Positions 32,297 to 44,693 of a stretch of 64,000 nucleotides of DNA are shown here, in pieces. Source of the stretch: Melampsora larici-populina 98AG31 (taxonomy: Eukaryota > Basidiomycota > Pucciniomycetes > Pucciniales > Melampsoraceae); assembly GCF_000204055.1 (NCBI RefSeq), contig NW_006768765.1, forward strand, positions 618,404 to 682,403, given 5' to 3'. How positions within the stretch are numbered: the first letter of the stretch is position 1; each line of letters opens with the position of its first letter. The notes below the pieces were generated by a model, which saw only the letters and a program-made list of their open reading frames with translations, was not told the origin of the DNA and did no database searches. The position numbers and the translations under genes are program-made.

Positions 32297-33384
32297 CTGT
32301 CTGTCCCTCCCTTTTTGATAAACTTCTTCACTTGAGTCATTGTTTCTCAAGTCTTTTCAGCCTATTTTTCTTCTACCTATAATTTCCTTGGATATGAAAA
32401 CCTATTTAGATTTGAGAGATGTATTTTGTAGGTCATTAACAGCACATGTAACTCATGCTACAACAGACAGTTTACTACTTGATTTTGAAGCAGAGGTAAG
32501 CCATCAATTCTTTCTAGAGAAACAGAAACACACAAGTAATTTGAAGTTTGATTTTGTTTGATGATTGTATAGCATGCATCTAAATCTGTCAATCAATTTA
32601 GATTTTTTTCTGGAAGGAGTCTTGGTTCATAAAGCAAAAAATATCTTCCTTAGGAAAACTTTAAGTGGTAGCTTATAACTTTGATATGGCGTAAATCAAA
32701 AAGGAGAAAAAGAAATCTTGATTTAATTACAAATATTATCTATTTTGATAGTGTGATTTTTGTAGTAATTAAATAGGGCAAAATATTAGGACAAGTTGAA
32801 GATCCTTTAATTGCTTGTGAACTTTTCTTAGCATACTCTTCCAATGTGGATCTTAGCTTTAGAAAACTGTTGCATTGCACCATTTTTCAGACCTCATAAT
32901 TATCAAGTTTCACTGTTTGTGACACACAATGTTTATTTAGGAGACGTGTAACATGTGTAAAATTAATGGTATGTAAAAATTCCTGCGTTGCATCAAAATT
33001 ATCTTGAAATTTATTGTGAATTACACCTCTCATGTTGCAAACAGGAATCAGGGAATTGGCTTGATAACAAATTACAGGCATGAACCCGGAAATCCAAATT
33101 AAAGGTGATCCCAATGAGGAACAGGTTTGTATAGTCTTTTTACCAAGAGTTTAAATGTGATCAGCCTTGGTTCTCTTTTTGTTGATCAAGGATGTAAACT
33201 GTTTGTTTCAATGTTAATTGAAAATTTTATTCCATGTCTTAGATTTTATTTCTGTTTGTAATTTTATGCCTTTTTTAGACTTTTATTAGATGTTCTACTT
33301 TAGTTGTGGGGAAGTTGTATTAAATAAGTGAATTGTTACTCTTTGTTGCTTTACTACTTGTGCCTGTGTGGTGGTTTTGAATTA
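32297..33384 (+). other. Short coding-like fragments, probable gene relics
   Basis: Small plus-strand pieces next to plausible splice sites read SLTAHVTHATTDSLLLDFEAE (near 32435-32496), GKILGQVEDPLIACELFLAY (near 32775-32835) and MNPEIQIKGDPNEEQ (near 33080-33124). They may be exons of one broken or highly interrupted gene. No family was recognised and the phases were not reconciled. Confidence 0.25.
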
Positions 33385-33387
33385 TAA

Positions 33388-34150
33388 CACTACGCCAGAT
33401 TGAAAATTTACCGCTGAGTTTAGGAAATTAAGACAACATAGAAAATTATACACAAGGTGGAAGGGGTCAGAAAAATGTGGAAAAATAAGGGATGCGTCCC
33501 CCCATGTGTGCCCATCATTTTGCATATTTTTTCAGATTTTTAGGGCAGCAGTGTATATCAGGTCAGAAACTCAGTTTATGTCCAAAACTGGCAGTCATTG
33601 AGGCATTAACCTTGTGGGAGCAACATAATTGTCAAATGTGCATCAAAATCTGTAATGTCTCCACATTTTGAATGCTACATGTTTATTCTACCACATACAC
33701 ATTTTAATGAGTGGTGTGTGTCCAACAACACAGAAAGCGCGGCAATCACGGTCCTCATCAGCAAAGCTAGAAAAGCTTATAAAACATTGCTGTAATGGTT
33801 TTAGCATTCAAATCAAAACTGTAGACCCAGTGTGTGGCTTTCATAATTTGCAACTGCCAAATTTATGGCAGGAAAATTGTTGTATTTGTGAGTGCTCAAA
33901 AGTTTCTGCCCAAGCCTTGGTAGTTTTGGACAAAATCTGAGTTTCTGACAAGATATACCCCAAATCATTTTTCTTTGCAACATCTTCAAAACTGCAGGTA
34001 AAAATATGAAAAAATGTGAAGAATGATGGGACACCACAGGCAATTAAACCATAATTTCATCAAATTTTTCTAACCTCTCACGCATTGCTGAAAATTTTCT
34101 ACATTTTTACTTTTCTAAACTCCACGGTAAATTATTGATTTGGTGTAGTG
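33388..34150. mobile_element. CACTA-like MITE
   Basis: Ends read CACTACGCCAGATTGAAAAT and, in complement, CACTACACCAAATCAATAAT. The 3-bp duplication TAA is present at 33385-33387 and 34151-34153. The CACTA ends and 3-bp duplication fit the CACTA/CMC superfamily; a PIF-type origin cannot be fully excluded. The 763 bp have no ORF. Diverged relatives of its interior occur near 46190-46480 and 48820-49130. Confidence 0.75.
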
Positions 34151-34153
34151 TAA

Positions 34154-35076
34154 CTTGAGTGATGTACACAATACACAAATTTTGATGAATTTCCTCAATT
34201 CCCAGTTTGCAAACTGAGAGTATCTGCAACCTTTGAGCCTCAAGGTGGTGTCAGCCGCTAGAGCGGCGCCCGCCGCTAGATAGCTAGTTTACTGTGATTC
34301 ACAGAATGCTTATAAAATGTGAATTTTTGGGACGTCCCAAGAAACCATCATTACCAAATTTTCCCTTGAGGAGTCCCATTTGAAATTTCTTGACTCTTTT
34401 GTTACAGTGTGTAACACGTTTTTTCAAATTTTACAAATTAAATTCCACTGTACAGAAGCCCTCACACCACCTATTACCACCTTCCTCAACTCAACATATC
34501 TTAAGGTGTCATGAGTTTGTCTCTATTCTCTCAAAAGGGAGTTGAGTGAAAGTCAATCAGTGATTGGGGTACAACCAGACACTCCAGTCAAGTGATCAAA
34601 ATTGTTCTCGAGGGTTGCAACTGGGCAACCTTCTGGCTCCTTTGCTGGTGCAGCAGCCATGCCATTGGCAGGATCAAAAGATATTGTCAAAATGGTGTTG
34701 AGGTGAGAATTCCTTGGGTCAAAATTGAAAGTCAAATTATAGTTGATTCTAAAATTGAGCGGACAGGATTTTGCCCAAGTACAAGTTAAAATGACCTCAG
34801 TGCATACTACATATCACTTAATGCATATTGCATAGTGCATTCAAGGTGGACCTTGCCGGCTCATCAGGGACACCATACTGAATGCACTCTATGGTACTAA
34901 ACAGGGAGCAAGGCCCTGGTGGGAGCACATCCAGTTAATATTAGAGTCCCTTGAATTGAAGCAATTTGATACAATCAATCTCTATATGCCTATAAAGTTA
35001 ACAGTGACACCTATATCATCTGGCTTAACAGTGATTGCAGAGGAGTGATCACATCATCTGATAAACCATTAATGGT
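34154..35076. other. Gene-free stretch before retrotransposon B
   Basis: No gene recognised. A GC-rich palindromic piece (GCCGCTAGAGCGGC) sits near 34254-34267. Confidence 0.3.
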
Positions 35077-35378
35077 AGACGGTACCCAAAGGCACAACGG
35101 TACCGTCTGTTTCCACGATGAGTGGCGGGGTCGGCCTATGGGAAGTGGGAGAAAACAGCCTTCTACCAAGGGTAGGTTTCTCCCGACGCGAGCTCAAAGA
35201 ATTGGAGTAAAAGGAAAATCCCTTCACTCCTGCTTTCTCCCCCACGCGTCAACTTCCCCATAGTCGACTATCCCACACTCGGATCCGGGGAATTTCACTC
35301 TCTCATCTCCTACTTGAAGCCATCTGGCTTGAAGCTCTCTTTTCGAAATCCTTCTTAGTTTTCATTATTGAACTCAAC

Positions 35379-38300
35379 ATGTCAACGGATAACATCAACA
35401 ACCCTGTAATAACAGACACTTCCACAGGAAATACGTCTAACACGGAAAGGTTTACTCAGATGTTGAGAAGGTCAAGTGTGAGATTAAGAGCGACGTCCGT
35501 CCCAGCATTAGATTCTGAACAGACAACGAATCCCCCATTGGGGCCCGACCGGTCACCTGCCGCTGAGGAAGCTACGCCTACTGCGACGAGCAGCCAACGA
35601 GGTGGGAACCGGGGAAGAGGTCGTCGAACTGCTAGAGGATCGGCTAGACCTACTGTCGAGAACAGGAACCAGGAAGGCGGAACCCCGTCGGTGACACTCA
35701 CAGTGCCGGGCGCCAACGCAAATGGAAGTGCAACTCCTGGAGCGCCTTCGGCATCTAATCTTCAACCAGGAAGCGGTTTGTCAGCAATCAGTCAAGTGGG
35801 TTTAGGTACAACCCAGGGGTCCAATCGTACCTCCGTCATCCACCCGGCAGGTTCAAACTCGACAGGATTAATCGCTGAAGAGAACGTTGGAGGCAATGCA
35901 ACCGGTAAGCCTTCTCTGAATTGACCACCTAGGGTGATGCCGCAACATGCGAAGTGATTACCACTTACAAGTGATGCCACCGCGAGGTGATGCCTCTCAG
36001 AGATGTGTGACCGAGTAATAGTACTAAATCGCACAATGTATTTCCATTTGCTGTCCCAGTCAATAAGTCACCTCCGCGCAGGAACACGACGTCTGCCGTG
36101 GTTAGCCCACCGAAGGGCATGCACTCTTGGTTGATTGCCAATGGATTGTCCTTAAACAATGCTTCAGGCTCAGTGACGCCTAATGGATTTACGACAGGAC
36201 TTGGATGCCTACCTAAGACTCCTGCCAACCCGACTTCCAAACAAGCTCCTTGTTTCGACTTAACTAAAGATACCGACGATGATGCGACTCCGTCTTCAAA
36301 AGAAACTGACACGTCAAAGTCAACTGCTAAATCGAAACCCGAAGTCAGTACCAAGGGCATAGAAAACACCGGTCTAGTCAGTTTATCAAAACATTGGCAC
36401 GACAAACTCTCGCCACTAGTGGGATACGTACCACTGTCTATCTTCAATATCAATTGGTTGAAATTGGACCTGCTTAGGACAACTTCTCGCCCCCGAACTT
36501 TGAAAGATAAAGATGACAAGTATGTCGGCATGGAGGTTCCAGAAGAGTGTAAGATGTCCTTCGGAGAGTGGGTGACAGCTTTCGATCTCTTCGTGGCCTA
36601 TCTGGTGCATTACGAACATGTCGGCCTAGCTAAGGCCCCGTTTGGGAGCGGTTATTTTACCGCGGTATTTTTGTAATCGCATCAATACCACAGTGGTATG
36701 ATCTTACCACGTTTGGTACCTTATTTTGCTGCAGTATTGTACCACAGTATTTAGACAATAATCTGTCAATACTGTGGTATTGCGATAATTGACAAAAACC
36801 TGTTTATGAAAAATAAATCCGCACGGTGAAAGGGGACTTCGTCAAATTTGATCTCTTCCCCTTCCCTTTGTAATTCATCGGCTCCTTCCATCCGTTCGAT
36901 TACAAAACTCACTATCAACCCATCTTCAATACCTTCACACTTCAAGATGAAGACAACCACGAGTTCAATATGTATCAGTTCGTCAATCGACCTCATCGCA
37001 CTGTACCTTTATCACTTCTTCCTTCAATCCACCGTTCCCTCAATCAATCTCGTCGCTTCTCAAATTCTGTCACTTGCTTTGATAACCTTGTTTCTCCTTC
37101 AATCAATCTCATGAATATCAAAGGATATGTATCTTTTCAAATTCGCTAACAATATGAAAAAGATGATCAAGATGATTCCTTGACAAGAGAAAAGTTCCAG
37201 TTGATTGGTGATGAGGTTCACAACTTTTGATGAGTTACGATGACCGAGCAAGTGAATTAATGATAAAAGATTGTTAAGTTTGTTTGAGTGTGGATCGAGA
37301 ACGAACGATGTCAGAGGTTTTGTGGGTATACATACATACATACCACAGTCAGGAGAAAATCAGCGCGAGTGGTGTTGAATTGCCAAACGATTATGACCAA
37401 AAACAGAGATTATAACTGTACCACACTACAAGTGCGGGTTTTCATCTCTACTGCATTATTGGGGCCAAAAATGCAGTACACTTTTGCAGTACATTACACT
37501 TTGTCACCGCTCCCAAACGGGGCCTAAGCGTTTCAAGGTCCATAAAGAGAACGTGTTCGCAATTATGAGAGAAAGGAGGAGTTGGCCAATGGCTTTTCGG
37601 TACGATATGGCAATACGAACAACGGTGCTTACTATTCGGAACTCCGACGGCAAATTAGCGGACCCCGGAGACCGGAACGAAACGATCAAGAGGGATGCCC
37701 GTCTAGAGACAGAACGTTTGGGTGACTTTGACCCTCGATTCGCAGACTGTAATCAACGCCGGAACCGCTGCGAAACGCTACGGATTCTGGGCCCCCGGCA
37801 TATTGATGCGCCGGCTCCGCAATGAACCGCTGCGCACCCGATTGCAATTTTTTTCAAAAAAAAACCTCCGGCAATATCGTAGTGCAGTGAGCGCTATGAT
37901 ATCGCTATATATTGCGCTATATAGGCAGGATCAAAAAAATCGGAGGCAAGATAAAAAAAGTTGTATTTCATTCTAAAAAATTGATTACTACGTGTACTAT
38001 ACTATCAAGAACCAAGTGGACAAAAAACAGAAATAGAAAAAGGTTTTTTTTATATAAAAGGTGTTATGTTTAGATAAAGGGAGAGACTATCGATTATTTT
38101 TTCTTGCCTGTGTTTTTTTTTCAAAATCTTGTCTGTGTAGCCTTGAAGTACCTTAGCAGCTTCTGCAAACGCTCCATCAGGTATTATTCCCTCCTTTAAC
38201 CAAGCTTGGGACCCGACCAACCGCTCCATGGTCTTAGGCAACATACTGCCTCGTGCAGGCGTACAGACATCGGCAGCGGCCGAGAATGTACGCTCGCATG

Positions 38301-41300
38301 CGCAAGACGTAGCTGATATCGCCAAGTAGTCGCGTGCAAGTTTGGCAAGCGTAGGGTAGTGGTGTTCGTGTTCCTGCCAGTCCATCAAAGACAAAATTAG
38401 TCAGGAGGAGTGATGATAGAGAAAGTAGAAAGAAAGAAGAAAAAAGTAAGAACACAGACCTTCCACCATTCAAGAGGGGTTTGATCTTTTCTAATCTTAT
38501 TGTTACCATTCAAATAATCTTCCAGCTCCGTAGACTTGCTTGTATCGGCTTCAGATTGTCCAAATACATCAAACACATCTGGCTCATCTGAATTGTTGTT
38601 GTTTTCGGATGTTGGGGTTGGCTCGCACACAGGAGTTTCTTCCACAAGTTTATAAAAGGCCTTTGTAATCAATTGTTTAGCGTGAAGATCATGTTCAGGA
38701 TAATGGAGGGTGAAAAACTTGGTTCGAAAACGTGGATTAAGGATTGTGGCGAGAACAATGGCTTCGGATTCGGCTGCTTCATCTTGGTAATCAGTAAGCC
38801 ACTTGATCATAATGGTGATCGCATTATCTAAGCTCGGAAAAGCGTAACAGTCTTCTTGATGCACTTTGAGCTCGGTGATAACTCGCTTGTATTCGGCAAG
38901 GAGAATACAGCCAGTAGGGGAGTCTCCCTCTACTCTGGCTGTTGCGTCAACAAAGGTCTAACGATGCAAACATATGCATTAGTTGATAAGTAAAAGTGGA
39001 CAATAAAAAAAAGGTGAAAATGTTGACTTACTTTCAATACTTTATTGACCAGCTCAACAGCTTCCCACTTGGAAGCTGAGATCGTAACCCCTTTGAAGAA
39101 TCGTGCTTTGCGATCGGCAGCGATCATCGAGTTAATGACCTGTCAGCAGAAGTTCCAAGAATTAGACATTCAGTTCATGAAAAGTATTCACAATACTTGT
39201 TGAAAGCGTACCTCCTGTGCCTCGCAAGCCACCTTGCGACAGTCGTAATGGCTGTTCCATCTCGTTTTACAAGGTCGCTTGACCATGCGGCCTTTGTATC
39301 CCATTCGAGCCGCGCGGGTCTTGAAATCATTTCGACGCGCGGCACTGCTTGCTATTTGTCCACAGACTGCATCTACCTACATGAGATTGAAAAAGAATTA
39401 TCAATAAGGAAGTTGCAAGTTTGGAAATGAAATATTAAGATAAAGAAAAACCAACCTTGTTTAGGGCAAGTGCAACGGCATTGTCCTTGTCACAAGCTAC
39501 CACTCCCAAATATTCACCTAATACATCGTCAATGTTGTCTTCATCTTCATGATCAACACCATCGGCGTCATTTGGAAGATCATCGTCATCATCTTTGGAT
39601 TCCGTACCATACTCGATTGGATCCTCGCCGTCATTGACTTCAATTCCTGGCACAGGGAGAGTAGCACCGTGGGGAATCGAGGGTTTTGTACGACCTACCT
39701 TCTGACCAATGGCCTTGAGACCATGTCCAACAACCAGATTAAGCTTATGGGCGTAGCATCGAACATGGTGAGTCGAGCTATCCCAATAAGCTGGATCATC
39801 AGCCTGTGAGAACATCGATTCAAGTTCGGCTGCCATTGTGCCGTTGTTACCACCACTATCGGTGGTCTGAGCGATGATGTAAATATAAAGAAAGAAAAAG
39901 ATTAAAAAGAAAAAAAATAACCAAACAAACATAGAGATTAAACATGAAATTAACAAAGGACACTTATCTTTTTATGGAGCTTGTGCTTGATCAAGAACCG
40001 ACCAATTGGTCGGGCTAGAAGAACCCCAAAGTGCCTCCAACTGATCATCTTCAGAGTGAGATGCGTTGACTTGTATTCCCAGCTGTTGTCGACATAATTT
40101 GCGGAGGCTCCGACAAAGGCAAATCGATTGCCTTTTGTCGTCCAAACGTCGTGTATCAAGCAAAAACGTCCTTTGTTTTCCTGTTTTGAGACACAGATAA
40201 TAAGCAAATATTAGTTTTGTGTTGGACTGCGAGAGAGCAAAAAGCTACTTACTTGCAAGGCGGTAATGGCCTTATTATGCAACTCAGAGAAGAGGTCGAC
40301 CGATTGTTGGGCAGCCCATGTCTTAGATCGGACTGTGGCACCTCGACTAATGGTATCAAATGCCGCGCGGAGGGTAACGTCTTCAAACCGGACCCAAGGG
40401 AGGGCGTGCCGAACGATCCACATGACGAGTATCATGTTCAATAAATCCACGCTGAACTTCGGCCCACTTACAAAAGCATCTAAGGTACCGTTTTTGTCTT
40501 TCGTGGTAGCCTCAAGAGTCTCAGTGTAGGTGGGCGGCAGATCGATGCCTGCAGTGATCGCTCGGTGTCGCTCCTTGCAGTGAGGCCGGTACTCGTTGCC
40601 ATCCCGATGTCCCCACAGAGCAAAGTACGATGTTGGGTGCTTAAGGTAGAGATTTAAACACCATCAGCATTGGTACGACCGTCCCTAGGCGAGCAAGATA
40701 CATACATATGTCAGCATTAATGAAATTTGGTGATTTCAAATTAAATTAAACTCACCTTGGGTGGGAAGAAGTATTCAAGCATCTTCTTGACAGCCATACT
40801 CCGACCCTCATTGTATCCAGCTTCCTTAACACCCACAATCTCGATGTCTGATCCTTGAGACAAATCTGCACCGTCGGGTACTTCGAAGGGCTAGTGACAG
40901 TCGATAGACAGATTAGATGAAAGAACGAAAAAAAGGTGAGTGAGTATCATATCATTGAATCAATCAAGCTAATTGATTCTTCTTACCTCCAAATTAGTCT
41001 TCTTGGCTGGACGAGGCGAGTCCCCTGAAGCGCTTGGTGATGTGGATCTAGCACGTTTGCTAGTCGATGAGCGAGACTAGAAACAAGGCTAGTCAGTTTG
41101 AATTCTAAGATCGTATCGTCATGCAAAAGGAAGACTAACCTTTCCTCTTGCGTTTGGCTTTGCCTTGGCCGGACCTTTCTTTTTCATGACCCGTGGGGGG
41201 CATGGCGAAGCGCGCCGATGAGCAAGCGGTCCAGGTAATTCGTCCTCAGTAGAAGATGATACAGAGATGGTGAGAGCAGTTCTTGAGTCTTTAGGCGGGA

Positions 41301-42375
41301 CAACAAACCCTGGCTGCGTACGAGAAGGGCTAGGAGGACGAAGAGTTCGGTTACTCTTCTGTGGAACGGAGAGGTGGTTTTGACTGGAGTTTTGAGAAGA
41401 CAATTTGGAGGCCATGATGAATCTGGAAATGAAGACAGTGGTGGATCAGGATGGTGAAAGTAGATGATGATATGAAAAAAACCGTGGAGAGGGAAGAAAC
41501 GAGAGATCAAACAGAGACTGACCTTTTGATTCTTTGAACAGAAGCTACCCACAAGTCGGCCAACAAACACTCCACAATTGATGAAGTTTTGTTTCCCATC
41601 GGGTGAAACGGCATCGGCAGTACGATCGAATTGATGGCTTTCGTCTGGTTGAGTTGATCTGGGATGGATACAGGTGAGGGAGGTGGTAGGTTGGTGATGC
41701 TCAAACCTCTGAAGGGTTACATACAGATGGGTGAAGACCCTTTCACACATCTGTACAATTTACTCCGATATATAGCGGAGCCACCCCCCGGGCCGGGGTT
41801 GCGCTGCGGTGGCTCCGCTATGAAAAACCCCGGCCCTAGGTGTCGGTGCGCATCCTCCGCTATGTAAATTGGAGGTCGCAGCGGACCACAAAACCGCTCC
41901 GAAACCGCTATATATTTCGGAGCGGTTCCGGTATTGCTGTAATCCTTATGCAGAAGGGCAAGTCAAGTCTCACATTAACCCAATCAGCGGCGAACGGATG
42001 CGTCACAATGAGAACACCTTCGGATCTACCAGGACCGACCATTCTATGAGTTCTACTTACGGAAAACCGAATGCGAGATCTTGGGCCTTTGTGAATCAGG
42101 TGGTTTATGACGGTCCAGGAGGTGTGAGCTTCAACGACGCTGAGGATAGGGGACATGGGAGCCGTAGAAACCGTGGACGTGGCAGGGGTGGTTGCTGGAA
42201 TGGCGGAAGTGGTTTCGAGGCTCCACCTAGGGGTAGGCGAGGAAACGATGATTATGACGAGAGAAGAGCTGAAGGAAGCGGTTCTTGGAAACGTGAAGAT
42301 AGGCGTGATGACCGCCGAGGCAATGAGCGCGGGCCCGTGGGTCCTAAGTTTGGCGGCCAAGGGAAGGCAAAGTAA
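35379..42375 (+). CDS. Gag-like protein of element B, one intron, split by two insertions
   Basis: Exon 1 starts at the ATG at 35379 and ends at 35904, with a Thr/Ser/Asn/Gly-rich product containing an RGGNRGRGRR motif. An intron at 35905-36059 (GTAAGC to CCCAG) joins it in phase to the next exon. The frame is then cut by the MITE at 36634-37524 and resumes at 37528. It is cut again by the hAT element at 37755-41936 and resumes at 41945, ending at 42373-42375 in a Gly/Arg-rich tail. Removing each insertion with one target duplication restores the frame exactly (L-A-K-R-F-K at the first, D-C-N-P-Y-A at the second). The motif NPYAEGQ matches NPYAVGQ of copy A. Apart from the insertions the gene looks undamaged. 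Confidence 0.65.
36634..37524. mobile_element. PIF/Harbinger-like MITE in gag of element B
   Basis: Perfect 18-bp ends GGCCCCGTTTGGGAGCGG and complement (36634-36651, 37507-37524), with TAA duplicated at 36631-36633 and 37525-37527. The 3-bp TWA-type duplication fits PIF/Harbinger. No transposase is encoded. Internal CAGTAxTGTACCACAGTA-like repeats lie near the left end. The gag frame is restored by its exact removal. Confidence 0.9.
37755..41936. mobile_element. hAT DNA transposon, about 4.2 kb
   Basis: An 8-bp duplication CTGTAATC lies at 37747-37754 and 41937-41944, as expected for hAT. The ends are imperfect inverted repeats around CCGGAACCGCT-CGAAA. Subterminal regions are full of CCGCT/AGCGG motifs, including perfect 11-bp arms GCGGAGCCACC and GGTGGCTCCGC near 41777-41820. 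A hAT transposase occupies the minus strand. Exact removal restores the gag frame. Confidence 0.9.
38050..41415 (-). CDS. hAT transposase, multi-exon
   Basis: The N-terminal exon (near 41119-41415) is Ser/Arg/Pro-rich and basic. Downstream exons carry the hAT core: IHDVWTTKGNRFAFVGA near 40130-40190 with the first catalytic Asp, TTDSGGNNGTM near 39840-39870 with the second Asp, then the C-x-x-H motif in VRCYAHKLNLVVGHGL near 39710-39760. Further on come CKTRWNSHYDCRKVA near 39225-39275 and, in the last exon (38050-38394), the dimerisation region HHYPTLAKLARDYLAI and SATSCACERTFSAAAD. No clear BED zinc finger was identified. At least seven exons with short introns are needed. Exact junctions were not all verified, but no definite disabling mutation was seen. 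Confidence 0.85.
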
Positions 42376-42683
42376 GCCCTTCAACGTGATTGAGCCATTA
42401 CCTTTCGTCTAGAGTTTGTCATGAAAAATTAAGTCGTATACACTACGCAATGGTGTGTGTTGTCCACCCGAACAAGCTCGTCTCATGTTTCTTGGTTTTG
42501 TACCGGCTCCTTGTCTGTCGAAGGCTGTCTGAGGCATACAATGTTCCTGTCGCATGCAACTTGACTGCTCCTGTCTGGCTCATGTTTGATCTTTGCCATG
42601 TTTCTACCTAGATTCATTGTATACACCGTACTCCCTGTCGTGTTTGATGAAAGCAGATAAGTTTGTTGGATAAGTTTCTGAAG
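42376..42683 (+). other. Spacer between gag and RT in element B
   Basis: About 300 bp with no recognised feature; equivalent to 3183-3514 in copy A. Confidence 0.4.
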
Positions 42684-44498
42684 ATGGCGTGCCTACCTTC
42701 CCCTAAACTGTGTAGCCCAACGATACGTGAAAATGCCCCATTGCCTAGCTCAAGGTTTTGTGATCGGAGAATGCCCGGAGCTGGCCCGAGAATTGTGCTC
42801 GACGAGTCAGTTGAGAGGTCCGGACCTGTGGAGTTGCTACCTTATTCGAATTCAGGAGGGAGTTATGACCCTCGTTGGCCTAAAGAAGTGGCGGTGTGTG
42901 ACCTTAATTTGGAGAAATGGAGAACGTTAGTTGAGCTATACGGGATTGAAGGTGATGCCGAAGAAGTCCTAGAAGGTTGTCGGAAAGGGTTCCATCAGGG
43001 AATTCCTGATCATACGTTGGGTGATCGCCGTTGGTTCACACCGCCCAACCACGAGTCAGCTAAGCAAGCGGCAGAAAAGATAGAGAACACACTAGCGAAA
43101 GAACAACGAGCAAACAGGATATTTGGGCCATTCACCCACATGGAAGTTTTTAAAAAATTGGGTTTCTTCAGGTCCAGCCCGATGGGTAGTGTCATCAACG
43201 GGGATGGATCTTTCAGGATCATCAATGACCTATCCTTTCCTCAGAATGTTGAAGAAACTCCGTCAGTCAACAGCTTCGTCGACAAGAAGGAATTCGTGAC
43301 AAGCTGGGATGATTTCAAGGTAGTGGCAATCTTCTTTAGGACTCACCTGGGGAAGTATAAAGTGGCAATATTCGATTGGGAGAAGGCCTATCGGCAGACT
43401 GCTATTCACCCATCTCAATGGCGGTTTCTTCTCATTATGGATCTTCGGAAAAGGATGTGGCTCAATACACGTGTTCAGTTTGGCGGTGTAGCAGGATGCG
43501 GTGTGTTTGGTAGACCTGCGGATTTGTGGAGGAAAATTGTGATCAAACATTTTAACTTAGTCACCGCTTTCAGGTGGGTGGATGATAATCTGCTCATAAA
43601 AGAAGAAGGAAACGTAACCACCATCCAAGATATTGTCCTTCTAAGCGCGGAGATGGGCGTGTCGTCAAACGCGGAGAAAGTACACGAGTTCGCAGATGAG
43701 CAACGGTATATAGGCTTCATCTGGAACGTGGCAGAGAGGACCGTTCGATTACCCAAAGAGAAATTCATCGAAAGAAAACAGCAAGTCAATGATTTCTTGG
43801 CTCCGGAAGCGTCGTTCAATCTTAAGCAAGCGGAGAAACTGATAGGAAGGGTTCATACAACTCACATAGTTCCAAATATGAGATGCTATATGCCCAGCTT
43901 ACATCGCTGGGAAGCAGAATGGAAGGTATCGTCTGCGCTGAGGAAGGTTCCGAGAGATGTGAGGGAGGACCTGTTAGAGTGGCAGGCCGCGTTAGAAAAC
44001 TTCCAGCCTCGACGAATAATTCCTGATTCGGTACCTATAGATGTCGAGTGGGTAGGTGACGCATCGATGTCAGGAATAGGCGTATTGATTGGCTCTAAGT
44101 GGGCGGAATTTCGTCTAGTGAAGGGTTGGAACCTGATTACAACACATAGAGGAAAGCGGAATATAGCCTGGGCCAAGACGGTTGTGATAAGGTTAGGTTT
44201 GTTAGTATTAAGTAAGTTGAGAGACGTGCGCGGGAAGTGCTTCATTGTGCTCACCGACAATACGACGTCACAAGCTGCGGTCGATAAACATAAGTCAGGT
44301 GATCAGGCTGTAAACGAGGAATGGAAGCAAGTGCAAAAACTATTAGCTGAGCTACAATGTGATGTAGTAGCGGAAAGGGTAGCGACCGGTGACAACATGG
44401 CAGACTTACTGTCTAGAGGTTTGGATAACCGTAGTATGGAAGATCGTGTAGAGATAGTTGTACCAGATGACCTGAGATTAGTGGTAAAACAATGCTAG
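42684..44498 (+). CDS. Reverse transcriptase plus RNase H of element B, no intron
   Basis: A single open frame of about 604 residues from the ATG at 42684. RT motif A reads AIFDWEKAYRQTAIHPSQW and motif C reads FRWVDDNLL. The RNase H domain follows without interruption as GDASMSGIGVLIG, with WAK in place of WAE at the second acidic position, then TDN and DNMAD. The Glu-to-Lys change at a usual RNase H catalytic position (near 44172) is odd and could weaken RNase H. No intron is present where A and C have one. The ORF has no stops. Confidence 0.85.
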   Translation: MACLPSPKLCSPTIRENAPLPSSRFCDRRMPGAGPRIVLDESVERSGPVELLPYSNSGGSYDPRWPKEVAVCDLNLEKWRTLVELYGIEGDAEEVLEGCRKGFHQGIPDHTLGDRRWFTPPNHESAKQAAEKIENTLAKEQRANRIFGPFTHMEVFKKLGFFRSSPMGSVINGDGSFRIINDLSFPQNVEETPSVNSFVDKKEFVTSWDDFKVVAIFFRTHLGKYKVAIFDWEKAYRQTAIHPSQWRFLLIMDLRKRMWLNTRVQFGGVAGCGVFGRPADLWRKIVIKHFNLVTAFRWVDDNLLIKEEGNVTTIQDIVLLSAEMGVSSNAEKVHEFADEQRYIGFIWNVAERTVRLPKEKFIERKQQVNDFLAPEASFNLKQAEKLIGRVHTTHIVPNMRCYMPSLHRWEAEWKVSSALRKVPRDVREDLLEWQAALENFQPRRIIPDSVPIDVEWVGDASMSGIGVLIGSKWAEFRLVKGWNLITTHRGKRNIAWAKTVVIRLGLLVLSKLRDVRGKCFIVLTDNTTSQAAVDKHKSGDQAVNEEWKQVQKLLAELQCDVVAERVATGDNMADLLSRGLDNRSMEDRVEIVVPDDLRLVVKQC

Positions 44499-44693
44499 TG
44501 GAATGAATTCTTCTTGATTCTTCTGATTGACCACCTTGTTAGCACCAAGTTCGTTCCCGAACCGGGGTTCGGTTGTCCTCTCGCTCTCAGGCATGAGTAG
44601 GGAGCTGGTTACCAAAGACCACTACTAAATAGAGAGACTCAATCGCTATAAGACTTGATCGTTATACCCATACAGAAAATCGTAGCATCAGTG

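Noticed and set aside
35045..35300. Possible LTR at the start of retrotransposon B
   Set aside because: No matching direct repeat was found at the 3' end, and the element carries a tyrosine recombinase instead of an integrase.
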